From the NCBI GenBank assembly GCA_910584785.1, contig CAJUDX010000058.1, forward strand, positions 1 to 19,603: DNA of 19,603 nucleotides, read 5' to 3'. Origin of the DNA: an uncultured Lachnospiraceae bacterium. Lineage in GTDB: Bacteria; Bacillota; Clostridia; Lachnospirales; Lachnospiraceae. Within the stretch, counting starts at the first letter, position 1. Each line of letters opens with the position of its first letter. Below are positions 1-8,127 of this stretch, piece after piece. The notes beneath the pieces are model-generated. The model searched no databases and was not told the DNA's origin. It saw only the letters and a program-made list of their open reading frames with translations. The position numbers and the translations under genes were made by a program.

Positions 1-1
1 T

Positions 2-862
2 GAGTGGAAAAAAAAGTCGGATTATTCTTTTAAAGAAGTGCTCCTTCCCATCAATGAAACATTATTTTATTTTACCGAGGAAGAAACCGGAGTGCCTAAG
101 GGACCGGAAAAGGAAATCCTGGTGTTTCTGCGGGCCTGTGACGGACATGCAGTAAAGCGCCTGGATGAGATTTATCTGAAAAATGGGTTTGAAGATTTTT
201 ATTACCGTCGGATTCGGGAGAAAGTTTCCTTTATCTTAATGGGCTGCCCGTCCACCTGCGATTCTGGATTTTGCTCCAGTATGGGGACGAACCGGTGGGA
301 GGATTATGACGCCTATATCAAACCGGACGGGGACAGGGTAATTCTGGATATAAAAAAGGAGGCTCTCGGTGAAGCTCTTGCCGAAGGCTTTGATGCCTGT
401 GAATCCTGTCCGGCAGTTCCCGATTTTGCCGGGGAAAATAAGGAAAACGTAATTCTTCCGAAAAACCTTTCCAACCAGAGCTTTTCCCTGCCGATATGGA
501 AGGAATACGGGGATCGCTGTATTGGCTGCGGGCGCTGTAATTTCGTCTGCCCGACCTGTACCTGTTTTTCCATGCAGGATATTTTTTACCGGGATAATGC
601 CAGGGTGGGCGAACGCCGCCGGGTCTGGGCTTCCTGCCAGATTGACGGCTATACGGAAATGGCTGGAGGTCACGCGTACCGCAGAAGCCAGGGCGAGCGG
701 ATGAGGTTTAAGGTGATGCACAAGATCTACGACTACCAAAAACGGTTTGGCGTGCCGATGTGCGTGGGATGCGGACGCTGCGACGACGTATGCCCGGAGT
801 ATATTTCCTATTCCCATTGTGTGAATCGTCTGGCAAAGGAGGGGCAAGCAGATGAAGAATGA
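2..862 (+). CDS. asrA: Anaerobic sulfite reductase subunit A (5' end outside window)
   Basis: Iron-sulfur electron-transfer subunit of the cytoplasmic AsrABC complex, which reduces sulfite to sulfide with NADH. The reading frame is open from base 2, so the gene starts upstream; a GTG at 38 is internal, because the residues before it (including SDYSFKE, leading into VLLPINETLFYFTEE) read as normal AsrA sequence. The family is about 335-350 residues, so roughly 60 are missing. Two ferredoxin-type cluster motifs are visible: CIGCGRCNFVCP (bases 518-553) and CVGCGRCDDVCP (bases 761-796). An extra cysteine-rich stretch (CPSTCDSGFC, about 244-273) lies N-terminal to them. The 3' end overlaps asrB by 11 bases, indicating translational coupling. 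Identity is firm from the motifs plus the asrB-asrC neighbours. Confidence 0.95.
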   Translation, partial: EWKKKSDYSFKEVLLPINETLFYFTEEETGVPKGPEKEILVFLRACDGHAVKRLDEIYLKNGFEDFYYRRIREKVSFILMGCPSTCDSGFCSSMGTNRWEDYDAYIKPDGDRVILDIKKEALGEALAEGFDACESCPAVPDFAGENKENVILPKNLSNQSFSLPIWKEYGDRCIGCGRCNFVCPTCTCFSMQDIFYRDNARVGERRRVWASCQIDGYTEMAGGHAYRRSQGERMRFKVMHKIYDYQKRFGVPMCVGCGRCDDVCPEYISYSHCVNRLAKEGQADEE

Positions 863-1649
863 ATATATTCCTCAATTATCAACCATCAAAGAGGTTATCC
901 GCCACACCGATTTGGAATATACCTTCCGCATGGAATATACAGGAGAAAAAGAGGTAAAGCCAGGGCAGTTTTTTGAGGTTTCCCTGCCCAGGTATGGCGA
1001 GGCTCCGATTTCGGTCAGTGGAATTGGAAAAGAATCGGTTGATTTTACCATCCGCCGTGTGGGAAAAGTGACTAATGAGATTTTTGAAAACTATGTCGGC
1101 GATCGTCTGTTTATCCGCGGTCCCTATGGCAATGGTTTTGATGTGAAAAATTACAAGGGAAAAGAACTGGTAATTATCGCCGGAGGAACGGGGCTTTCGC
1201 CGGTTCGCGGAGTGGTGGATTACTTCGCCAACCACCCCGAACAAGCTGTAAGTACCACCTTAATTGCCGGATTTAAGTCACCGGCGGACGTGCTGTTTAA
1301 GGACGATTTTGCCTTCTGGAGCAAGCAGATTTCCGTAATCCAGACCGTCGATACCGCACCTGAAGGTTATAAAGGCGCAGTGGGAATGGTAACAAAGTAC
1401 ATACCGGATTTACAGTTTAAGGATTTGGACAATGCTGCCTTTATCTGTGTGGGACCGCCGGTAATGATCAAGTTTACGGTAATGGAGATTTTAAAACTGG
1501 GTGTCGCCGAGGAGAGCATTTGGGTATCTCATGAGCGAAAAATGTGCTGCGGCCTGGGCAAATGCGGGCACTGTAAGATTGGTTCAACCTATATTTGCCT
1601 GGACGGTCCCGTATTTAATTATGTGGACGGAAAAGATCTGATCGATTAA
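852..1649 (+). CDS. asrB: Anaerobic sulfite reductase subunit B (NADH:flavin/2Fe-2S reductase)
   Basis: A 265-residue flavoprotein of the ferredoxin-NADP+ reductase superfamily that feeds NADH electrons into AsrA and AsrC. Visible in order: an FAD-contacting stretch YGEAPISVSG (residues 48-57), RGPYGNGF (89-96), a nucleotide-binding AGGTGLSPVRG (110-120), and a C-terminal cysteine cluster CCGLGKCGHC...C (232-249) that would hold a 2Fe-2S centre, as in dihydroorotate dehydrogenase electron-transfer subunits. The order asrA-asrB-asrC separates it from pyrK or hydG-like relatives. The ATG at 852 lies inside the end of asrA; a GGAGGGG Shine-Dalgarno is about 5 bases upstream. Confidence 0.95.
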   Translation: MKNEYIPQLSTIKEVIRHTDLEYTFRMEYTGEKEVKPGQFFEVSLPRYGEAPISVSGIGKESVDFTIRRVGKVTNEIFENYVGDRLFIRGPYGNGFDVKNYKGKELVIIAGGTGLSPVRGVVDYFANHPEQAVSTTLIAGFKSPADVLFKDDFAFWSKQISVIQTVDTAPEGYKGAVGMVTKYIPDLQFKDLDNAAFICVGPPVMIKFTVMEILKLGVAEESIWVSHERKMCCGLGKCGHCKIGSTYICLDGPVFNYVDGKDLID

Positions 1650-1662
1650 GGGAGGTGCAGGG

Positions 1663-2637
1663 ATGGGACTGGATATTAATACCAAAAAATTAAAGAAAAA
1701 TGCATTCCGTGTGTCCAAGGTTCGGGGTATCGGGGCATCCCGGATTCGTGTGCCGGGCGGGTACTTAAATGCAAAGGTTTTGGGAATGGTACAGGAAATT
1801 GCCGAAAAATACGGCAACGGCTATGTCCATCTTACCACGCGGCAGGGCTTTGAGATTGAAGGAATCCGCTATGAAGATATGGATGAAATCAATAAAAAGC
1901 TTCAGCCGATTATCGAACTTCTGGAAATAAATCAAACCAATCCGGGAACCGGCTATCCGGCTTCAGGCACCAGAAATATCAGCGCATGCATCGGCAATAA
2001 TGTTTGTCCGTTTGCTAATTTTAATACGGCAGAACTGGCTAAAAAGATTGAAAAGGCAGTATTTCCCAACGATCTCCACTTTAAAATCGCCTGTACCGGG
2101 TGTTCTAACGACTGCGCAAAAGCAAGGATGCATGACTTTGGAATTATCGGAATGACAATGCCACAGTATGACCCAGACCGTTGTATTAGCTGTAAGGCGT
2201 GCATGAAGGGCTGTGAACAGCTTTCGGTTCGCGCACTGCGGATGGAAAACTACAAAATTATCCGGGACGAGGAAAAATGTATCGGCTGCGGAGTCTGTGT
2301 CACCAAATGCCCTACGCGGGCATTTACCCGAAGCAGGAAAAAGTACTATAAACTGACCATTATGGGACGCACCGGGAAGAAAAACCCTCGTCTGGGGCAG
2401 GACTTTTTGGTTTGGGCGGATGCGGAGAATATTATTAGGCTCATTTTAAACACCTATGCGTTTGTGGACACTTATATTTCACCAGATGCACCAGCAAAAA
2501 AGGAGCACATCGGCTATATTATTGACCGGGTGGGGTTTGAGGAATATAAGAAATGGGCGTTAAAGGATGTAAAGCTGATGCCGGAAACGAAGGTTAAGGA
2601 ATGTATTTACTGGGATGGGATTCATTTTGACCGATAA
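1663..2637 (+). CDS. asrC: Anaerobic sulfite reductase subunit C (siroheme sulfite reductase)
   Basis: Catalytic subunit, 324 residues, the usual length for AsrC. The N-terminal half is a nitrite/sulfite reductase fold; HLTTRQGFEIEG (residues 56-67) is the typical substrate/siroheme strand. The siroheme-4Fe-4S cysteines appear as C109-x5-C115 (CIGNNVC) and C147-x3-C151 (CSNDC). Unlike assimilatory CysI, two ferredoxin clusters follow: C174/C177/C180/C184 and C206/C209/C212/C216. Siroheme enzymes of this type reduce sulfite by six electrons, and several also accept nitrite, which matters given the nitrate-reductase-like gene just downstream. The start is set by a GGGAGGTG Shine-Dalgarno 5 bases before the ATG. 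The next gene follows after 18 bases. Confidence 0.95.
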   Translation: MGLDINTKKLKKNAFRVSKVRGIGASRIRVPGGYLNAKVLGMVQEIAEKYGNGYVHLTTRQGFEIEGIRYEDMDEINKKLQPIIELLEINQTNPGTGYPASGTRNISACIGNNVCPFANFNTAELAKKIEKAVFPNDLHFKIACTGCSNDCAKARMHDFGIIGMTMPQYDPDRCISCKACMKGCEQLSVRALRMENYKIIRDEEKCIGCGVCVTKCPTRAFTRSRKKYYKLTIMGRTGKKNPRLGQDFLVWADAENIIRLILNTYAFVDTYISPDAPAKKEHIGYIIDRVGFEEYKKWALKDVKLMPETKVKECIYWDGIHFDR

Positions 2638-2655
2638 AGGAGAAAGGACAGGGAA

Positions 2656-4767
2656 ATGAAGAAAGTACAGTCAACGTGTAATTATTGTGCTTTGGATTGC
2701 AATCTGGATTTTTATGTGGAAGATAACCGGGTGGTGAAGGCGGTTCCGACGAAGGGCTATCCGGTAAATGATGGTTTCTGCTGTATTAAGGGGCTTTCCC
2801 TGGATAAACAGCAGACCACGGTTAAGCCGAACAGCCTGCCCAAAATCCGCCAGGAGGACGGGTCGATGAAAACGGTTTCCTGGGAGGAAGGGTTTTCTTA
2901 CGTGGCGGATAAGTTAAAGGAGATTCAGGGAAAGTACGGGCAGGAGAGTGTGGCGGGGATCAGCACAGGGCAGCTTACCCTGGAGGAATTTGCTATCTTT
3001 GGGCATGTGATGAGGAATTATCTGAAGGCGAATGTGGACGGGAATACCAGACTTTGTATGGCAACGGCGGTGGTGGCGCATAAGCAGAGCTTTGGGTTTG
3101 ACGCGCCGGGGTATACACTTCAGGATTTGGAACTTTCGGACACCATAATTTTCATCGGATCAAATCCGGTGGTGGCTCATCCGATCTTGTGGGGACGGGT
3201 AAGGCAGAATCAGGTTCCGGGGCATAAGGTGATTGTGATTGATCCGAGAAAGTCGGAAACGGCAATGAATGCTGATTACTGGTATGGGCTTCGCTGGAGG
3301 AGCGATCTTTTGCTTTTGTATACGGTTGCGAACCTGTTAATTGAAAAAGACTGGATTGACCATGACTTTATCCGGGAGCATACGGAAAAATTTGAAGAAT
3401 TTAAAGATTTTGTTAAAGCTTATACGCTGGAACGGGGCGCAGAGGGAACCGGGCTTTCCAAGGAGCAGATTTTGGAGCTGGCAGAACTGATTCATCAGGG
3501 GAAACGGGTTTCGTTCTGGTGGACCATGGGCGTAAATCAGGGGTATGAAGCGGTCCGCACGGCGCAGGCGATTATTAACCTGGCCTTGATGACGGGGAAT
3601 ATCGGGAAGCCGGGGACAGGGGCAAATTCCATTACCGGGCAGTGCAACGCCATGGGGTCACGCGCCTATAGTAATACGGCGGTATTTTTCGGCGGCGGCG
3701 ATTTTACCAATCCTGACCGGAGAAAGCGGATTTCCAAGGTGCTGGGGGTTGGTGAGGAGATGTTGGCGGATAAGCCGACCAAGACGTATAACCAGATTAT
3801 TGAGGGGATTAATGCCGGGGAGATTAAGGGGCTTTGGATCCTGTGCACGAATCCGCGGCACAGCTGGACGAATAATGAAACCTTTGCCTCGGCGGTGAAG
3901 AAGCTGGAACTTTTTGTGGTGCAGGATATTTACGATACGATTGAGAGCGCCGAGGAATGTACGGTATTTTTCCCGGTGGTTCCGGGGCTTAAGAAGGAGG
4001 GAACCTACATTAACCTGGAACGCCGCCTTTCTGCCATGCGTCCGGTGCTTAAGCGCGGGGAAAATGAGATTTCCGATTATGAGGCGATTCTTGGCGTGGG
4101 GAAGGCCCTGGGGATGGGCGATGCCTTAAAGGGATGGGAAACGCCCAAGGCGTGTTTTGCCCTGATGAAGGAATGTTCGAGGAATATGCCCTGCGATATT
4201 ACGGGGGTGACCTGGGATGGGCTGGAAAATTCTCATGGGATTCAGTGGCCTTATCCTGAAGGGAAGGAAGAGGAAAATAAAGAAGAACAGCGCAGGCTGT
4301 ACGGCGACGGAAGGTTTTTTACGCCGTCGAAGAAGGCACAGTTTGTCTTTGAAGAGGTAAAGAAGAATCCATTGCCCACGACAGAAGCGTTTCCATGGGT
4401 GCTCAATACCGGGCGGGGAAGCGTCGGGCAGTGGCACACCCAGAGCCGGACGAAGGAAGTGAAGTTTGTTGAGGATGTGTCGGCAAAAAAGGCGTATTTA
4501 TATATGAATGCCCGGATGGCACAGGAGATGGGGATTGGCGAAATGGAGGAAATCCAGGTTTATTCGATTAATGGGGAAAATGCGCGGTTTGCCGTAAAGA
4601 TTACAGAAAATGTGCAGTACGGGGAACTTTATGCACCGATTCACTATATTGAGTGCAATAAGCTAACCCCTTCGCTGTACGACAGCTATTCCAAGGAACC
4701 CTCGTATAAGGCAACGCCGGTGCGGTTTGAGAAGATTGGGGAAATCATTAAGGAGGAGGGGAAATAA
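2656..4767 (+). CDS. Molybdopterin oxidoreductase, assimilatory nitrate reductase (NarB/NasC)-like catalytic subunit
   Basis: A 703-residue Mo-bisMGD enzyme of the DMSO reductase superfamily. An N-terminal 4Fe-4S motif is seen at C8-x2-C11-x3-C15 and C43 (CIKG). The Mo ligand is cysteine at residue 134 in GNTRLCMATA, encoded by TGT at 3055, not a UGA selenocysteine codon. Family-like stretches are MGVNQGYEAVRTAQAI, TGQCNAMGSR, GEIKGLWILCTNP, KKEGTYINLERR and the C-terminal TGRGSVGQWHTQSRT, all closer to soluble nitrate reductases (NarB/NasC) than to formate dehydrogenase. No Tat signal is present, so it should act in the cytoplasm. The following Fe-S protein and flavoprotein are the likely electron donors, and mobA/moeA/mobB supply cofactor. 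The substrate is probably nitrate but is not proven by sequence; another oxyanion remains possible because it follows asrABC in the same transcript. Confidence 0.85.
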   Translation: MKKVQSTCNYCALDCNLDFYVEDNRVVKAVPTKGYPVNDGFCCIKGLSLDKQQTTVKPNSLPKIRQEDGSMKTVSWEEGFSYVADKLKEIQGKYGQESVAGISTGQLTLEEFAIFGHVMRNYLKANVDGNTRLCMATAVVAHKQSFGFDAPGYTLQDLELSDTIIFIGSNPVVAHPILWGRVRQNQVPGHKVIVIDPRKSETAMNADYWYGLRWRSDLLLLYTVANLLIEKDWIDHDFIREHTEKFEEFKDFVKAYTLERGAEGTGLSKEQILELAELIHQGKRVSFWWTMGVNQGYEAVRTAQAIINLALMTGNIGKPGTGANSITGQCNAMGSRAYSNTAVFFGGGDFTNPDRRKRISKVLGVGEEMLADKPTKTYNQIIEGINAGEIKGLWILCTNPRHSWTNNETFASAVKKLELFVVQDIYDTIESAEECTVFFPVVPGLKKEGTYINLERRLSAMRPVLKRGENEISDYEAILGVGKALGMGDALKGWETPKACFALMKECSRNMPCDITGVTWDGLENSHGIQWPYPEGKEEENKEEQRRLYGDGRFFTPSKKAQFVFEEVKKNPLPTTEAFPWVLNTGRGSVGQWHTQSRTKEVKFVEDVSAKKAYLYMNARMAQEMGIGEMEEIQVYSINGENARFAVKITENVQYGELYAPIHYIECNKLTPSLYDSYSKEPSYKATPVRFEKIGEIIKEEGK

Positions 4768-5195
4768 TGAAACGGATAAAGATTGACCGAAGCCGCTGTA
4801 TCGGCTGTCTGACCTGTGTAACCGCCTGTGTGGTCAGCCATCAGAGCGAGAGCGGGGATGCGAGGAACCGGGTGACGATAGACAGCGGGACAAAACCGGC
4901 GCCGATTTTCTGCCGCCATTGTGAGCGACCGGAATGCGTTTATACCTGTATGACCGGGGCAATGAAGAAAAACCAGGAAACCGGCTATGTCGAGTATCAT
5001 AAAGAGCAGTGTGCAAGCTGTTATATGTGCATTATGTCCTGCCCCTACGGGATTTTAAAGTATGACAGTATTGAACAAAAAGAGATAATGAAGTGCAATA
5101 TGTGTGTTCATCGAAGTGAGGATGGACAGGCGAATCCGATGTGTGTGGAAAAATGTCCGATGGGCGCTATTACGCTGGAGGAGGTGCAGGCATGA
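4767..5195 (+). CDS. Four-cluster ferredoxin-type electron transfer protein
   Basis: A 142-residue protein with 16 cysteines placed for four 4Fe-4S clusters: C11/C14/C17/C21, C49/C52/C57/C61, C82/C85/C88/C92 and C110/C113/C126/C130. This is the layout of the small electron-transfer subunits of molybdoenzymes (HycB, DmsB and NrfC-like). No signal peptide or membrane segment is seen. The ATG shares its first base with the stop codon of the molybdoenzyme (TAATG), so the two are translationally coupled and probably form a complex. It likely carries electrons from the next-encoded flavoprotein to the Mo enzyme; the partner assignment is inferred from position. Confidence 0.88.
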   Translation: MKRIKIDRSRCIGCLTCVTACVVSHQSESGDARNRVTIDSGTKPAPIFCRHCERPECVYTCMTGAMKKNQETGYVEYHKEQCASCYMCIMSCPYGILKYDSIEQKEIMKCNMCVHRSEDGQANPMCVEKCPMGAITLEEVQA

Positions 5196-6463
5196 AGTAT
5201 GTAATTATTGGTTCCTCTGCGGCAGGAATTAACGGGGCAAGGGAGCTGCGCAGGCTGGATAAGGACAGCCGGATTGTATTGGTTTCTCAGGACAATGCGG
5301 TTTATTCCCGCTGCATCCTGCACCATTATCTGGCAGGAAAACGAAGCTTAGAAGAGCTTTCCTTTGCCGAGCCGGACTTTGCCGGGAAGTTTCAGGTGGA
5401 GTGGATTAGGGGAAGAAGCTGTGTTAAAGTGAAGCCCAAAGAGAAGGAAATTGTTTTGGATAATGGCGAAGAAATAACCTATGATAAGCTTTTGCTTGCC
5501 AGCGGTTCTCACACCTTTCTGCCGCCTGTTTTGGGACTTTTGAAGGCAGAAGAGGGCGGTAAGGTCTGCGGTTTCAGAAATATTGAGGATATGGAAAAGC
5601 TGAAAAAGGCGGTTCAAAATTCTTCTCATCCTGCGGAAAACATCGTCGTGATGGGCGCCGGACTGGTGGGATTAGATGCTGCGATTGGTCTTCTGGATCT
5701 TGGAATTAAGGTAAGCCTGGTGGAAATGGCAGACTGGCTGCTTAACCGGCAGCTGGATAAAAGAGCTGCGAAAGTTTATGAAGATGCCCTGGAAAATGCC
5801 GGTGTACGCCAATACTACGGTGTGGGAATTGAGGAAGTTATTCTGGAAAAGGACAATCAAATCCGCGGGCTGAAACTGACCGATGGAAGGGAAATTCCCT
5901 GCGATTACCTGGTTGTCACTGCCGGGGTTCGCCCGAATACCGGGTTTTTGGAAGGTTCCGGGATTGCCGTGGATGACCATGGCCTGGTTTACGATGAATT
6001 TGGGCAGACAAGTGATCCGGATATCTTTGGTGCCGGCGATATCTCCGGGAAAAGCCCCATCTGGCCTGCAGCAGTTAAGGAAGGGCTTATCGCCGCCGCC
6101 AATATGGCAGGGGTGAAGCGGGAAATGACGGATTTCTTTGCCAGCAAGGCGACGATGAATTTCCTGAATATTCCCACGATGGCCCTGGGTAATGTTAATC
6201 CGGCAGAGGGTGAGGCCGTGGAAGAGGTTCTGGAAACATCGGATTCCTACAAAAAAATCGTCCATCAAAATGGAAAAATTATCGGCGCCATCCTTCAGGG
6301 CGATTTGGATTACGGTGGGATATTGCAGCAGCTGATTGCCCGGAAAATCGATATAACCAAGGTGAAAAAGCCGATATTTTCCATTGATTATTCTGATTTT
6401 TTCCACATAAAAGAGAACTTTGAATACTTCTACGAGGACGAAACGATGTCTGGGTGTGGCTAA
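5192..6463 (+). CDS. FAD/NAD(P)-dependent pyridine nucleotide-disulfide oxidoreductase family protein
   Basis: A 423-residue flavoprotein related to NADH oxidases and to the NADH-dehydrogenase part of nitrate/nitrite reductases. The N-terminal FAD fold begins MKYVIIGSSAAG. A second dinucleotide fold for NAD(P)H is GAGLVG at residues 155-160, and the second FAD motif is seen in TAGVRPNT and DIFGAGDI. Cys41 (YSRCILHHYLAG) sits where NADH-oxidase relatives carry a redox cysteine; whether it is active here is unknown. The ATG at 5192 was chosen over an in-frame ATG at 5141 because it starts exactly at the conserved FAD strand, follows GGAGGAGG, and overlaps the previous stop by four bases (ATGA). 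It likely donates NAD(P)H electrons to the preceding Fe-S protein. Confidence 0.85.
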   Translation: MKYVIIGSSAAGINGARELRRLDKDSRIVLVSQDNAVYSRCILHHYLAGKRSLEELSFAEPDFAGKFQVEWIRGRSCVKVKPKEKEIVLDNGEEITYDKLLLASGSHTFLPPVLGLLKAEEGGKVCGFRNIEDMEKLKKAVQNSSHPAENIVVMGAGLVGLDAAIGLLDLGIKVSLVEMADWLLNRQLDKRAAKVYEDALENAGVRQYYGVGIEEVILEKDNQIRGLKLTDGREIPCDYLVVTAGVRPNTGFLEGSGIAVDDHGLVYDEFGQTSDPDIFGAGDISGKSPIWPAAVKEGLIAAANMAGVKREMTDFFASKATMNFLNIPTMALGNVNPAEGEAVEEVLETSDSYKKIVHQNGKIIGAILQGDLDYGGILQQLIARKIDITKVKKPIFSIDYSDFFHIKENFEYFYEDETMSGCG

Positions 6464-6546
6464 GTTCAGAGGGGATGTTTTGCGATAAATACTTAAAAAA
6501 GATGAAGCGTGAACGTTTTTAAAGAAGAGAAAAGGAGTGACTGCCT

Positions 6547-7476
6547 GTGAAACGATTAGAAAATATGCCAGTACCCCTGCTGCCGACCTTTGTCGGTGCG
6601 CTGACACTGTCCAATGTGTATTCAGGAATGGGCTATACCTGGATTCGGCATCTGACCATGTGGGCAGCGACAATCATTATTCTTTTATATATGATAAAGA
6701 TCATTCAATTTCCTAAAACCTGCAAAAAAGAATATGAAACCGTAGTGCCATGCAGTTTGTATGCCGGATTTACCATGGTATTAATGATTCTCGGAAGCTA
6801 TTATTTTGACTATGTTCCAGGCTTTGGAAAGGCGATTTGGCTGGCTGCACTGGCAGTTCATGCGGTACATATTCTTATTTTTACCTATCGGAACATGATA
6901 AAAAAACGGGATATTAACACGTTTGTTCCAAGCTGGTTCGTAACCTATAACGGGATTATGGTCAGCTGTGTGGTTGGCGGTGCGATGGAGATGTCCGGTG
7001 TATTGACCTGGGTGGTTTACTATGGGATTGGGATTTATTTTGCATTGATTCCAGTGATGATCTGGCGGCTGATAACGGTAGAAGTAAAACCTCTGGTGTA
7101 CCATACCATGGCTGTGGTTTTAGCACCTTGCAGCCTTTGTGTGGTCAGCTACTTAAATGTAATCAAGAATCCAAGCCCGGCTCTGCTGTATATTCTTTAT
7201 GCGTGTGTGCTGGTTTCTCTGGCATTTATTATCATCAAACTGCCGAAGTTTTTTGCCTTCCCCTTTGCTCCTGGCTTTGCGGGAATGACCTTCCCCATGG
7301 CTATCGGGATTGTGGCGACGAATAAGATGACCGGTTATTTTAACGGAACCGGACAGGAAGGCCTGGCGGCGCTGACCGGGCAGTTAAGCGGAATACAGAT
7401 TTATCTTACGTCGATGATTATTGGTTTTGTGCTCTTAAATTTTCTGATGATGGCAATGAAGGTGGAGAGGAAGTAG
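6547..7476 (+). CDS. TDT-family (TehA/SLAC1-type) anion transporter
   Basis: A 309-residue, almost wholly hydrophobic membrane protein with about ten predicted transmembrane helices, matching the tellurite-resistance/dicarboxylate transporter family. Recognition rests on the N-terminal VPLLPTFVGALTLSNVYSG, the overall length and the hydrophobic pattern. The family includes yeast Ssu1 (sulfite efflux), plant SLAC1 (nitrate/chloride channel), malate transporters and TehA, so a nitrate, nitrite or sulfite permeability role fits the neighbours. That is inference; no substrate residue can be read. The start is GTG at 6547, supported by AAAGGAGTG about 7 bases upstream. An 83-base gap, the largest in this operon, separates it from the flavoprotein; no convincing promoter or terminator was seen there. 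Confidence 0.8.
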   Translation: MKRLENMPVPLLPTFVGALTLSNVYSGMGYTWIRHLTMWAATIIILLYMIKIIQFPKTCKKEYETVVPCSLYAGFTMVLMILGSYYFDYVPGFGKAIWLAALAVHAVHILIFTYRNMIKKRDINTFVPSWFVTYNGIMVSCVVGGAMEMSGVLTWVVYYGIGIYFALIPVMIWRLITVEVKPLVYHTMAVVLAPCSLCVVSYLNVIKNPSPALLYILYACVLVSLAFIIIKLPKFFAFPFAPGFAGMTFPMAIGIVATNKMTGYFNGTGQEGLAALTGQLSGIQIYLTSMIIGFVLLNFLMMAMKVERK

Positions 7477-7512
7477 GAATGGGAAGAAGGAAGGCTGGGA
7501 AAGGAAGGGAAT

Positions 7513-8127
7513 ATGGTTGCAGGATATATTCTGACTGGCGGAAAAAGCCGTCGGATGGAGGGAAGGATAAAGCTGTTTTTAACCTTTCGGGGGCGCAGCT
7601 TTTATGAATATATACAGTGTGCGCTGAGTGCTTTTCCTGCGATTTATTTATCAGTTGCGGAGGAAAATATGTCTCTTTATACGTCCATTTCCCTCCCTAA
7701 AATCGTGGATATTGATTCGGATTCCGGGCCTTTAGGCGGTATCTGCTCCGGCCTGAAATTATGCCGTGGGGCAGATGCCCTTTTTGTAACCGCCTGTGAT
7801 ACACCTTTGATAAGCAGAAAAGATGTGGAACAGGTGATGAAGGTTTATCAGGCTTATCGGGACAGAGGGGAAGAAAAAATTGTTGTGGCAAAGAGCGGAG
7901 GGAAGGTACAGCCGTTGTTTGGAATTTATCCGAAGGCTGTTCTTGGGGTTATGGAGGCGATGATTTTGGAAGGAGATTATAAGATGCGGAATTTACTGGA
8001 TAAGACGAAGGCAGTTGTCGTTTTACTCTCCGAAAGTAGCCAGGCGGGGAGAAATATCAATACAATGGAGGATTATAGGGAGCTGAACAAGGACGATAAA
8101 CTCTTGAAAGGGGAGTTTTTATGTTAG
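7513..8127 (+). CDS. mobA: Molybdenum cofactor guanylyltransferase MobA
   Basis: A 204-residue nucleotidyltransferase that would add GMP to Mo-molybdopterin to make the MGD form used by enzymes such as the upstream oxidoreductase. The N-terminal nucleotide loop is LTGGKSRRMEGRIKLFL (residues 7-23). It has Glu where the family usually has Gly after RM, but keeps the later Lys. SGPLGGI (71-77) and the metal-binding ACDTPL (Asp96) are typical. GKVQPLFGIYP matches the substrate-binding region. The ATG is preceded by a purine-rich GGAAGGGA, and the gene overlaps moeA by seven bases. Confidence 0.88.
   Translation: MVAGYILTGGKSRRMEGRIKLFLTFRGRSFYEYIQCALSAFPAIYLSVAEENMSLYTSISLPKIVDIDSDSGPLGGICSGLKLCRGADALFVTACDTPLISRKDVEQVMKVYQAYRDRGEEKIVVAKSGGKVQPLFGIYPKAVLGVMEAMILEGDYKMRNLLDKTKAVVVLLSESSQAGRNINTMEDYRELNKDDKLLKGEFLC

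Noticed and set aside
236..847. Minus-strand open frame of 203 codons opposite asrA
   Set aside because: Shadow of asrA, whose cysteine motifs and overlap with asrB are decisive.
3055..3057. Selenocysteine codon at the Mo ligand
   Set aside because: The codon is TGT (cysteine), so no recoding is needed and the enzyme is not a selenoprotein formate dehydrogenase.
5672..6673. Long minus-strand open frame of 333 codons
   Set aside because: It lies antisense to the flavoprotein and the TDT start, has no recognisable domain and no ribosome-binding site; the plus-strand proteins show clear family motifs.
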